DNA from: Dipylidium caninum
Taxonomy: Eukaryota; Platyhelminthes; Cestoda; Cyclophyllidea; Dipylidiidae
Direction of reading: 5' to 3'
Length of the DNA stretch: 64,000 nt
Assembly (NCBI GenBank): GCA_017562135.1
Contig: QEYB01000377.1
Location: 475,949-539,948 of the forward strand
A model generated the notes under the pieces. The model worked only from the letters and a program-made list of their open reading frames with translations. It was not told where the DNA came from and made no database searches. Position numbers and translations under genes: made by a program. Each line of letters opens with the position of its first letter. Within the stretch, counting starts at the first letter, position 1. Positions 52,805-64,000 of the stretch are shown one piece after another.

Positions 52805-53062
52805 AATTACGTGGGATTCGTCACCGATAATCATGTAACTAACAGACATCATAACACCTACTTTTCCACAGTACATATTAGATGTTTCTACTAAACTTTC
52901 CTAACTGAAATTGGAGATGTGTCGGTAGCATGCTTAAATCGTCATCTCCATTTCCCAACGACAGCATTGACCGAGGGAGGAGATCCACCTTCTTTCACCA
53001 TAATTATATTGTTAGTCGGAAATGTTATTAATCACTATATTCTTTTGTCGTGACTGTTTCAG

Positions 53063-54579
53063 AACGACGCGGAGCACGTGAAGCAGCTGTATGAACGCCT
53101 CTTGAAAGGTATCACCTCCCAGTTGGAGGCTGTCGTCCTCAATGGAGACCCTGTACACCGCTACTACGGCTGCTGCAATCTTAGCTTTGCTTACGTGGAG
53201 GGTGAAAGTCTCCTCATGGCCCTCAAAAATGTCGCACTCTCCTCGGGCAGGTCTGTCCCCTACCCCTTCTATCTATGCCTTTCTATAGCATTTGCTAAGG
53301 TTATATTGGGAATTAAGGTTAAGGTCATGTCGTCTTCTGGTGGTCTGATACTCGCAACACCTAAGCCAATTTTGCATGTTGCGTTCTCCAAAAGACGGAA
53401 AGTTGACAAGTTCCTTCACATCCACTCGTCTTCGACCATCACTAGGCGACTTATTTGGTGTTTTTGCAGACTTGCCCTTTAATGTCTTCAAATCTATTTC
53501 ATCGTACGGGTGATTTTTCAACGCCTCGCCTACATCCACACCATTTGTCCATTTTATTTGTTATATAGCGAGGAGAGTCGCTCGGTTCAAAAGCTCCAAT
53601 CATTACTGAGCAGAAAGCACGTTCTATGGGACCTGGCCTTGAGTGGAACACATGTGGATGCAAACCCGCGTCCGCAGACACAGACAATATGCTTTATTTT
53701 CTTAACGGCTTATGCCACATGGTCCTACGTTGCAATCCTGATAGCTGCACTTGTAGTGGAGAGGAGGCAATCAGCTAAATCCTAGCGCGGTTGCTTCGCG
53801 TGTCTCACATGTCATTTCACTCGCAAACCAATCACGCCACTTCTATTTAGCGCTTGTACCTCAGCTTCCTTGGAGCCGTCGTACGTCTTGCGAGCCATCG
53901 GAATGGACGAAGACTTGGCTCATTCGAGTATTCGCTTTGGTCTCGGACGTTTCACCACAGAGCAGGAAGTGGACTACACCATCCGAGAGGTAGTCAAACA
54001 TGTACGACGCCTCAGGAAAATGAGGTGCGTTTCTTTCCACTAATATATCGACTCAGAATTTTGGGTGGGGATGGCGGCACCTGGCTGGCACATAGGTGAC
54101 ATTTACGTTGGTGTCGACACTTCTTAGTCCGAGCAAAGTGCCATACCAACAAGGAAACGGCGTCCGTCTAAGTGCACACACTCCAGTGCAGCCTCTTCCA
54201 CGCGAAACCAAATTTAATTGCATTGGAATAGCGCTAACGCAATGAGTCCTTCTACCGCTGCGTGGTATCAGATGCTATGAGGCGCCAACAGTTCTGACAT
54301 TGCCTGGTTGACCACCTTAACTTAGCAGGGCTTTCAGTTCTGTCAACGCGGTTGCGTTTCGCTTCGCTGCAAGTATTTTTGACAAGGCTACGTAAGTAAG
54401 CGCGCGCTACTCCCGTGTCGTCAACATGGTCATGACTTCATCTCACACGCATACTGCATGCGTCTGCTGTGGAATGTAACCACTTGTTATTTCTCTTTTC
54501 CTCTCTGAACTTCAGCCCACTCTGGGAAATGCACGAAGAGGGGATCGATTTGAAGAGCATCAAGTGGTCGCAGCACTAG
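53063..54579 (+). CDS. NFS1: Cysteine desulfurase NFS1, C-terminal third only, three exons
   Basis: Homologue of the mitochondrial PLP enzyme that removes sulfur from cysteine for iron-sulfur cluster assembly with ISCU. Exons are 53063-53250, 53851-54024 and 54516-54579, with phases 2 and 2, giving 141 residues to the stop. Matches to human NFS1 are very strong: [17 protein letters not shown], then [18 protein letters not shown] with the catalytic persulfide Cys (residue 65 of this fragment), [12 protein letters not shown], and the end PLWEM...GIDLKSIKW. The first exon starts after TTTCAG in phase 0, so it should be internal. The N-terminal two thirds, with the PLP-binding lysine in the SGHK motif, were not found anywhere upstream; the SAM gene and a duplicated fragment occupy that space. 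It is a truncated copy, a gene split by rearrangement, or a gene with distant 5' exons. As it stands it could not be an active enzyme. Its 3' end faces the next gene 168 bases away. Confidence 0.88.
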
Positions 54580-54747
54580 TCATTTCTATTTTCCCTCGAT
54601 GGGATTGGCCAATCAGACAACCAGATGTCCTTGGTTTACTCGACCTTTTGCTTATTTTCCCTACATCTTCCTACCACTTTGTGAGCCCTGCCTTGTGGTT
54701 AAAATACTAAATGTCATTCCTACAGGGCGGCATTTTTGTCGGTGGGG

Positions 54748-57700
54748 TCAGGTTGTGCGGTTGTATTCCTCAATTTGTGCTCTGAGATGCAAAACTTCCT
54801 GAAAGTGTTGAAGCAATTCCTCCATTTTGCGGGCTACGCGGGACGCGATGAGATCGTGTCCAATTGTGGTGGTGCGAAGAAAATTCTGGAAAGAAGGAAA
54901 GAAGACAGGCCAATGTGGCAAGACGCGGAAATCAGGCTGCATGGTAAAAGTTATCGCTAGGTGAGATCGCCTTCACGAGCGAATGCATAGCACTAAATTC
55001 ATTCTAGGCCTTCCTCTTGGTGGGTCTGGTTATTGCACCCTCCTGGCCGTAGTTGAGGTCTGCACTGGCCCTTCTCTCCTTCACTAGAGGAAGGAGGGGC
55101 AAACCAATCTTTGCTTACAAGGCATGAATGCAAATGGAGGAGAGCATTACCGAAGGGTAGGCAGGAGGAATCGTGTCGTTCTCGTGGACGCGCTGTCGCC
55201 ACCGCTGTGCCTCGATCAGCTTCCTGTCGTATTTAGCGTGGTGCACGAAAAGGATAAGCATGAGGCCCGCGTACCATGAGACGATGGAACAGAAGACGAC
55301 GCCTAACATTGCAACACGAACAGTCCTGACTCCAACCCGCAGCTTCGACGAATGCCCTTTTTTGACCTCTTCCACACGAAGAAGAGGTGATTGCATGAGG
55401 AGGTTTCGGTACAGGTTAGAGGCATGGAACTACTTGGCGAGAACACACCTTCCGGTCTCCCGGTATCCAGCGTGAACTCCCACTTGCATTCATAGAGACG
55501 GCATTTGACCAGATGCTTCATTTTGGCAGCGCCAGTTAAGTCAATGAGGCCGTCAGATCGTAGTCGAAGCTTAGGATCCCGGAAAGAGCACTTGATGTCC
55601 GCGGTCCGAGCTGCAGTTCGTCCAGTCATCCGCGTACCCAAAACGTTAAAGGTCTGTTGGCAGAAGACATTGGATGAAAATTTGCTGCATTAACGTTGGC
55701 CTCACTTTCTCTCAACGTGTCCCGTGCTAGTGACCAGTTCTGGGCGGTTAAACGACCTCCGTCAGTCTTCCACGCTAGTAGCTGCTATAGTGGACGGGAA
55801 GTCTCTACTTGCACTGCGTGGGCGGGAACTGCCTACCCTGTCGTCGTGGACTGGTCCCCTACAAGTCAAGGTGTTCTATCTGGTTGATGCCCATGAAGCC
55901 CGCAAACTAATAGACGAACAGGATTTTCTCCAGGTCTGTTCGCATTTTCAAACCCCGTGTTACCGTCTAACACCTGATCTACTGCATTCCAACTAAACCA
56001 TTCTTCCTAATCCCTCCGCTCACAATCGTGCTGCACACCAAAGAGGCTGGCATGGCAGAGCTACGTGGTACCTCGTGGGCCGCATCCGGTCCTGTCAATC
56101 GAGTGTCGAGCAGAGGAAACTTAGAAATAAAAGCCACACTGGTGAAGTGTTGTCAACTCGACTACTCACCGTGTTGAGAGGGGTCAGTTTAAAGTTACCC
56201 CGTGGAAAATCCAATTCCATCAGGCGGTCGAATTTAATGGTAGAGACCAGCTTAGACTTCTTCTCTTCCTCCGTTCGGCAGACAACGAGGACCTTGCGTA
56301 GACAGACGAAGTTTTCCAATTTCATATCAACTCGTGGTGCAGTTGACGGGGAAATGCGCAATATCTGCTCGTTCTCCGGATTCAAAAACATACACTGAAG
56401 ACTTTTAGAACAGTAGGTGAGCAGGCAGGCTTCAAATATCACTTCCGTGGATCTAGGATCGTAGTAACTTTGGTGTGGAGTGAGGCGCAATTGCAACGGA
56501 GCATATTCTGCGGATAGTGAAATAGAAGTCTTTCACGGACCTACCCATTGGCAGCATGGTGTAGACGTGTCGGAGTAGACAACGACGATTTTCATAACGA
56601 AGAACAACTTCCTGTAGACTACGATTTTCGTTCTCTGGAATGCCTTTGTCATCCATGAGACATGCAACCTTGTAGCGATACTGCTGCTTCTTCTTCAAGC
56701 ACACGAGATCTTTGCGGCCTTCAATGGAGCATCGTGATATATTATCGAGATCCCGGAACGTGAGTGTGAATTCAAGTCTACCGAAGAGATCACAGTAGTC
56801 CTTAATCCCTCTCAGCTTCGGCACATGTGTTCCTTTCCTGTAGTAGCAACCGCAGTCTAAAATGGCGACAATCAACACTCACACTACTTTCGTCAGCCAC
56901 GCACTTCGATGGTGTGTTCTGCTCCCTTCACCATTCGTTGGTCACTTGTTCCAGTTATATTATAGGAGTGCAGTAGGCATCTCCACATTACTCACACTCT
57001 TCTCACCTCACCTCACCCCTACCATGTCCTGTCTAAAATGGGTGCAGGGGACTGACGTACCCTTTACACTCACGGAAAATGTCCGATTGATCATTTCGCT
57101 GACTCCAAAAACACGGAAGTCGCCACAAAATCCTTTTTTAATCTTCAAATAGCTCTGGGTAACCTCATAGAAGTTGTTCACAGTGTTTTTCAGGGCGGTG
57201 GGTGAACCGGCGTGGGCAGAGGGAACAAAGACGAGTTGCTCGCTGAGTCCAACACCACCTTCACCAACGACTAGGGAAGTGTTGTTTGAGGGCACTGCAT
57301 TTGGAGTCATCAACCAGTCATCTACCCACTTATTCCACAGCTGCCGATGGTGTTGAGACTTCAGTCCGGTGACGTTCATAAACACAAATGCCTTCCTCTT
57401 CGGGCTGAGTAGGCCTTTGGTCATATCCAGGTCAATGTTCGCCTCCAGAGCTGCAATCCGTGGCGGATCAACAATTAAAGTCACTTGGTGACAACAGGTG
57501 GAAACAAGGGTGCTTCTGGTTGGCGAGGTGGGCACCACTCCTCCCTATCTACCCACATGGTCAGACCTCGTGCCCCAACTACCACCCCGGCAACCAACTT
57601 TATAGCTCTCCTCACCTCCACCGCGTCAATGGTAACCGGGTGTCTACCGGAGTGGGGCTCCCCGAGGAGGCCTGACACGTGTCGTCACTTGTGGACGCTA

Positions 57701-58015
57701 AGCCCTAGTCGCGTGTCCGCCAACAAGGAAATCACAGTGGCTACACTTACTGACGATGCAAAAGGAGGAGAGGCCCTCGCCACACTGGTAGAAACCATCA
57801 TCTAATTCATCAAGTTTGAGGTCATATGCCTCGGAAGTGAGTCCACACGGCTTGAGGTTGGGAAATAACCTCTGCTGCATCTGTCGAATAAACACGCGGC
57901 ATTGTTCGCCAGCTTCAATGCAGCCATCGCAAATATCCCATTCGTCCGCGGAATAAGTGTCGTCATAAGCGACGCTGGTGAATGTCATCGTCAAAAGCAA
58001 GACCATTGGCAGCAT
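54748..58015 (-). CDS. Unrecognised single-pass membrane protein with Cys-rich ectodomain, seven exons
   Basis: I do not recognise this protein. Exons in coding order are 58015-57751, 57483-57061, 56856-56545, 56507-56170, 55653-55449, 55368-55151 and 54885-54748. All phases agree (1,1,1,0,1,0), giving 632 residues. It begins with a signal peptide (MLPMVLLLTMTFTSVAY). The ectodomain of about 510 residues has many Cys (CDGC near the start, CGCYY at the exon 2/3 junction) and N-glycosylation sites (NVT, NNT, NRT, NIS). One transmembrane helix lies at about 533-556 (AMLGVVFCSIVSW, then GLMLILFV). The cytoplasmic tail of about 75 residues is charged and helical and ends EEYNRTT. The type I topology suggests a surface or secretory-pathway protein. 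Part of exon 4 with its donor is duplicated at 52.6 kb. The chain of seven concordant junctions makes the gene itself convincing even without a family. Confidence 0.75.
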
Positions 58016-61000
58016 GGCAAGTGACTTCTACCCACTCCAAATCAATAAGCCTGCGTTTCAAATTAGCCGCAATCATCTGCGCTGACAGCCCTTGCTATCA
58101 GTAGTTTCTAAGCACGGAATCATGGCAGTGAATTTCCCTGTTCGGCGTGCGTGTTGCCACCTTGAGCATAAGCCCACCCCAAGGAGGCAGATGATGAAAG
58201 AGGCCAGTGTGCTGACCGCTCAATCTTTATTGTCGAAAAGACGGCCCAATTTTTGCTCCAGTCGACCTCAGTGCAGTCCCCTTCCAATGACCTCGTAGAC
58301 CCATTCATTAGTTGGAGTCTACAAGGAAAGTAAAAGAGGAGCCTTTTATTCAGCTTCCATCAGCTCTTCTGCGAGTATTTTCACCCACTTGCACACTCCA
58401 TGGCAGATACGTTGGCATCCGATTTCGGTGCAAAGCCCACTCGTTCTGCAGCACAAGTTTGTATGACAGCAATACTATGCTGACGTGGAGGGCTAGGGAA
58501 CATACGACTTTACAACCTTTCAGGGTGTTGAGTTCTGCCAAATGTGATTGAGTGGAGTCTGGAGGCGGGACCAAACCACTGATGCATTTGTGTCGTGCTC
58601 TACGATCGCATGTCAACGGCCTCAACACAGAAACGTCTCGCTTAACTGAGCGATTACCGAGGTTATTTTTGCTCAGAATACGCCCCCTGTCCAGTCTACC
58701 CGATCACATGGGGAGGGAATTACAACTTAAATGACGACTTTTACGTAAGGGACATAGGTATTGTCTACCTGAATGACAAGCCGGTCCTTAGCTTCTCTGC
58801 TTCCATAGCTGACTGGGGTGAAGTTTGATGTAGAGTAAAAGAATCCTGTATCCAGTGGCGGCCAGCAGGCCAGTACGCGTGGTCGAGAGAAAAATACCCC
58901 GACACCATTTGACGAAGAACGCTCTAAATTGCATTGGGTGTTCTAGAGTCAAATAAGCCCAGATGAAGGAATTTCGGTCTTATACTCTTCACGACTGTCA
59001 AGACGCAATTCCTTATGTGGTCAGATTGTGCCAGGACCAGAGGAGGTAAAAAAACGAAAGCCTTCCCTCAACCTGTTGAGTTCATTGTCGCCTCGAGGGT
59101 AAGAGAAGTGCCATGTTGCCCCCCCGGCTTTTGAAGTGATTGCCAGAGAGTGGCAGCAGTACTGTGAGCGACGAGGGCAAGAGAGGGGAAGAGTAAGTTT
59201 CGAGCAAGGTCTGGTAATGTAGATTTTCGCAAGTTGAGAAGCGTGAAACAAATAGCGTGGAATCTGAGGCGGTCCTTACGAACTCGTTACTTTATGCGTT
59301 CCCCAAGGACGGGATGCTCGTTAATAATGCGACAAGCGCAGGGCCATGAGCGCAGAAGTTGCACTAGCTTCGAGGCATTCAAATCTTTCAAACTAACCTG
59401 ACAATGTTCTTTTCTTTACCTTGAAAATTACATAACATATCTATGTCCCACTAAATCGACATTAACAGCAGATTACACTGAAGGAAAGATTATGCGGGCG
59501 AAAGCATCACTTACTTAAATGACCTAAATCGGTTTGAAGACTCCGCAAAAGACGGGCCTCGGCACATCACTGAAGGGTCGACTGTATCGCATTTAACCTG
59601 ACGTCAACACTGGCACAGCCTTTTTGCACCATATCGATTCCCATTCGAGAATCAAAAACACTAAAAAGGTATCGTCCTGACTAACGGTCTACAGAGAGTT
59701 CCATGCGAGAGCATATCATTAATAGACTTGCGATCGCGGACGTTACGAAAGCGGCAAGGATTTCTCTGAGTTGGAGCGTGAAGGGGAGTAGAACGTTTCT
59801 TATAGGCCTTCTCCTTTGAGGGCAAGAGGCTTCATAAATTTATTAGTGTAAACCTCCTCGTTTATCATGTTGACAATGGGTGCAAGGGTCCGTGCAAAAG
59901 GCCTTTGAGTGGCAGTTGCAAAGCGCCACGCATATCGTCGGAATTCCCTTCGCAGGATACGGACTTGAAATTTCATGCAAACCAAGTCTGTCCCAAACGT
60001 TCACACACGCACAAACTGCGGTACAGACGGTAAAGAGGAAGAGCGGGTATGCCCCAATCTTTGTAAATGCCCTTCCTATTCCAACCAAACCATCGTCATG
60101 CATGCGTCCACCATCCGCCTGCCGTTCAAGCAGCCCTTTTTCACTTAGGCATTCACATAACTTTACAGTGGCTATAGCAGAAAATGTGACCGCAAGGCTA
60201 CAGTTAGCGGAAACACATTTTCCTGGCTTCTTACACAAGCACGCAATTTATTTCCGCTAGTCGGCTTACTTAAGCGGAGTCGACCACTCTATTTGGCCTT
60301 CTCCATTCTCCTCCGTTCATTGCCCTCTACTCTTTCCACTGACAACAGAGACCACCGCTTCGTATGCATGATCAGTCGGGGGTAAACCTCATTGAAATCG
60401 CTCCTTCTGCCTGGCTTTCAAGAACCGTAGATCTGTGGAGGCGAAATGAGACAGTGTTTTTTCCGATAATCGGTATAAGAAGCAGGCAATTTGACTAATG
60501 TCTAGGCTCTTTATTGACTGCCTCGTGGGCTTCTTTAGAAACATCCATTTCTTGTCCCGGTCAGTAAACGTGGAGGGTCTCGTGACGGGTTAGATGGAGC
60601 CAAGCTTTCCGCAGATCTCCATCGAAAACTTACTCTATGGGAATTGCTAAGTGAGTCCTCGATCCATCTTGCCAGCGATTAGGGGAAAAAATTGACCATG
60701 AAGTTCATTGAGACGATAACACGAAAATTTATCTCCTCAAACGCATTAACCACTCCCCGACCCACATGTCCGACGTGAAGCTGTTCTCAACTGGTTTGTG
60801 CCGCTACAACTCTCTACTGCACTCCTAAGTAACTCCACTCTCCACCCAACGATTCTCCCAATCGGTCTTACTCTTAATCATCTAACAGACAGATCTCCCT
60901 CTTGTCGCCCACAAATTCGAGCATTATCTCCCCTGATCGGCTTCAGTGCGATTGATTGGTAATGTAAACTAACTGATTGGGATGGAAATGGGTTGGTGAC

Positions 61001-62044
61001 AGTTGTGAGGTTGAATGTAAATTGCCAATTTAGCGGTTGACTGCGTTTTTGACGACGAGTCGGACCGGAATCACCTTCTCCTTCAACCACTGAAATCTCA
61101 CCAAAACTGCAGAAACACTCTTCACTGCAAGTAGTAAATAATTTGACCCTCAAAGATTTTCCCATCTGCGTTGAAGTTTTGGGTATTTTGAGCATTTGGA
61201 CGGGAGACACAATCTGCTATCTTCTTGTCGGCTGTCTGTTGCTAGTATGTTGATGTGAAGTTTTCTATTCTTAGAGGTTACCCCTTATTCTTGCATTTGT
61301 TTGTCTAAGCAGTACTTATACTGCATACTTCCAGATTTTAAACACATACTGACCCGAATACTGCAATTACCAATGCAGGAATAATGCTCTTCAGTCGCAG
61401 GAGTTTCGAAGGCGGAAATAAGTCTTCCTTTATACAAAGACGAACTAACTGAGACATCTACACACTCTCATGCAATTTTACAGCCAGTGCTACACCCTCT
61501 AGCTCCAAATCTCCCCATTACCGTAGTCGGCTCGGACTGTGTGAAAGGATTTCTAAGTACCTTTCTTCTAAACTCAGTGGTTTTGGACTAAAAAAATTCC
61601 TCTCTATCTGTCTATCCTACTTGTGTTATTTTTGGTTCATCTCATGAAAGGGTAGGTTGCAACATTGAGACTCTCGTTCTCAATTCGAACGCCAGAAACT
61701 GGATATCGCCATAAACAATTCATCATCTTCTCTATTTCTGACCCACGAGCAGTACCTTGCGAACCATCACCTATTTTGAATTCGCTGATCCACGTTTCGT
61801 GCACCCTGCAGCGTCTCGTCTCATATTAGTAAGAGTATACTCACTCGTCCATCTGAGCACAATTGCGCTGCACTTCAGGTCAGTGGCCAACATTCTGTGC
61901 CCGAGTCACTTCCAGGGGAGGTGAGCTTTGGCCAGGAGAGTAGGATGGTTTACTACCGCCGTCCTCAATTCTCACTATGGTCGCCCTCAATTGTGACTCA
62001 TATTGACATGAGGTTATGGTAGTAGACTGTGTCGAGGATCTCAC
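58016..62044. other. Intergenic region with unresolved open frames
   Basis: No assured gene. At 59843-60260 both strands are open for over 125 codons; the minus frame is Cys-rich with a hydrophobic stretch and the plus frame is Ser/Thr rich, and neither is recognised. A minus frame at 58350-58628 has a hydrophobic segment and is followed at once by AATAAA. Minus frames at 59021-59251 and 60878-61210 may hold small exons. None could be joined with confidence. Confidence 0.4.
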
Positions 62045-62416
62045 CTTACTACTACAATCGTTCCCTGGGCGATGGGGAATGTTCATTGCCAACAAACCTC
62101 TTGCCCAAATTCGCTGGCATTGCACGCTGGACGAGTTATGATTGATGTCAAAAAGCACCACCAGTTCAACCGTGGCATATGTAGAAGATGGACTGGAAGG
62201 ATAGAGACAAAGTTTAAAGGTTAAGGGACGAGGACGGACACGCATTTGAATGGGCGTGGGCGTGTAATTTTGGACGTGACGTGGCGGGGGAGAGGGAGGA
62301 GGGTTGGGTTGAATAGATGAGTGGAGAGGGGGGGAGAGGAGGGGAGGAGAGGGGCATGAGCCTGGTGTCTTCTCTCTGGCAAGCAACCTATCACTTTCCT
62401 CAACCATACTGGCCAT
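62045..62416 (-). CDS. Candidate first exon, Pro-rich N-terminus
   Basis: On the minus strand an ATG in good context (CACCATGG) at 62416 opens a frame of 124 codons that reaches a consensus donor (AGTAAG|GTGAGA) in phase 0. The start MASMVEESDRLLAREK is followed by a Pro/Ser-rich run and then VELVVLFDINHN. The Pro-rich part is antisense to a G/A-rich low-complexity tract at 62280-62355, so the openness may come from composition. No downstream exon was joined. Confidence 0.3.
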
Positions 62417-64000
62417 TGGTGAGATTTTCTGCCATTTATGAAATATGTCCTATCACCGAATGGAACATCGGTTGAGGGGGGGTTGAATCAACCGCTCACT
62501 AATCGTGAAGTCCCAAATGTTGGGGCCTTTATCGATGCTTGTACGTGGCGGGTTTCCGATGCAAGCGTAATGAGCTTCCTACTCAAAAATGTCATGTTAA
62601 GCGGATTATGGGGACAATGAGCAAATAAGGACAAATTGCTAGTTTCACCTTGCACTCAACTTTACTGTTCAGGGGGGTAGCTTGTAAGGAAACTGAAACA
62701 GCACACATGTTAAGATTCTACATAGAAGCAGACGCTGTGTTGTATATGGGCTATACCCAATATGTTACTGATGCTCCTTGTATGAAACGCCTTCACCATT
62801 CATCGTTCATCCCTTGCTTTTAAGCAAAATATGGTTTCAGAGGAAACTGTACATATACTCCTAGCTAGGCAGAGACTGCAACATGTGCTTGCTACCACAC
62901 TTCGGTTAAACAGGCTCAGACATGTTTGGCGCGGCTTTCATAACAATGTACCAACTGACATGGTTGCGCACACTATTGCGACTATTTGAGGGGTCACTGC
63001 CAAAAAATTTTGGGTTCGGGTGATTTTTGGTAGAGGAGCATCGATGGTGTTCAGTTCGTGAGTGTATTTGAACTTCTCGTTCTTCGCATAAATTTATATG
63101 CGAAGGAAAGATTTCTTCTATACATACAAAATCACCCATGGAACAGTCATATGCTTAACTTTCTTCGTTCGTATACTGAAATAGTAATACCTAAGAATCT
63201 GCTAGTTTCCATATCAAATACTATTTCAACACACGAAACCAAATCGCCTCGTTAATCCATTGAACTTAAGCTGTTAATGCTTTATAACATGGCACAACTC
63301 ATTTCATTTCCCCACCCGATCGCGTCCTTCTTATCTATACACATACCACCATCATCGTCCTACATACCTCTTGTTCGTTCCCTGACTCTATGTACGCGCT
63401 CCAAAACTCGACTCCCCAGAATCTCCTACATTACCGCATTTCCGTCCCCCACGGACTCATCCCGCCTAATCATCTCGCACTCTGTTGACTGTCAGGCTAC
63501 CTGACCCTTAATCCCTATTATGGAAAAAAATTGGTCGGCCATAGTGTGGTTCATCCAGTGATTATTTCTACCGACTCGCACATCATCACTATTGGCTGGC
63601 AACCCGCCGTTTGCCGTTTAATAAGAGCCTCTGCGTATACTCCGGCTAGCGACCGGTTGGCCTGGTCTGTTCTGAACCAACCTCCAGTCATCTTAGTGCC
63701 TGAAGTCCGAATTGGAAATAAAACCAAGACATGACAGATACACAGTCCACTATTTATTGCTCCACTGCAGTGCGGCATTTAACTGACTCGTTTAATTCAC
63801 ACTGCGAGTGGTTCTTAAGTGACTAATGGTAATTCGCTGTTAAGGAATGCAAATTTCTTCATTTTCACTTTCTTGCCTTTTGCTCTTCCACAACAACGCA
63901 ATCCTTTCCAGTTGCTTTGTTCGCAAACAAAACAATCGGACTCGTGACCATTCGGCTGAATATTTCCCTATTCCTTTATTTCCATCTTCTCTCCTTATTT
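62417..64000. other. End of window, no assured gene
   Basis: The best stretch is a minus-strand frame from 63699 to 63551 that opens after a good acceptor (CGGACTTCAG) with the words GTKMTGGWFRTDQANRSLAG. The plus strand is also open there (63531-63734). I do not recognise either product. Other frames look like chance. Confidence 0.35.

Noticed and set aside
52553..52894. Plus-strand frame over the duplicated fragment
   Set aside because: It is the shadow of the minus-strand exon copy, and the same frame appears at 56075-56398 opposite the real exon.
1..64000. CRISPR arrays, insertion sequences, operons or phage features
   Set aside because: The sequence is spliced eukaryotic DNA; no regularly spaced repeats, transposase or prokaryotic gene organisation were seen.

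Overview
The window reads as nuclear DNA of an animal, most likely a flatworm and plausibly a tapeworm. The evidence is short coding exons with GT-AG splice sites in long, fairly AT-rich introns, several metazoan-specific families (a Fos-like bZIP factor, FERRY3/C12orf4, TMEM26), and no operons or ribosome-binding sites. The flatworm assignment is inferred from gene architecture and divergence and was not tested by a search. Genes are spread thinly. I rebuilt five exon chains by joining open frames at splice sites with matching phase. One further chain, a cysteine desulfurase, is incomplete.

Layout. 1-3.4 kb: no supported gene. 3.4-7.4 kb (+): a three-exon Fos-like bZIP factor with an Ala/Ser/Thr-rich tail. 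11.3-15.2 kb (-): a complete nine-exon FERRY3 homologue, 575 aa. 22.2-27.1 kb (-): a four-exon TMEM26 homologue, 566 aa, with a long N-terminal extension; unassigned open frames lie just downstream. 27-50 kb: a large region with no recognisable gene, holding a few isolated minus-strand open stretches with splice-like edges (possible KH-type and Ras-binding-type pieces) and two palindrome-rich islands. 50.0-51.4 kb (+): a basic, Ser-rich protein ending in a SAM domain of the kind found in Polycomb/MBT proteins. 52.5-58.0 kb: the most unusual part. Three exons (+) encode only the C-terminal third of the mitochondrial cysteine desulfurase NFS1. They converge on an unrecognised seven-exon secreted/membrane protein (-, 632 aa). 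A nearly identical 243-bp copy of one exon edge of that gene lies upstream of the NFS1 exons. 58-64 kb: no assured gene, only candidate exons.

The genes do not form a visible pathway. They look like independent neighbours: a transcription factor, a Rab5-effector subunit linked to mRNA transport on endosomes, a multipass membrane protein, a probable chromatin-associated SAM protein, an iron-sulfur enzyme fragment and a lineage-restricted membrane protein. Exon boundaries come from reading frames, splice consensus and remembered family sequences; transcript data would settle them.
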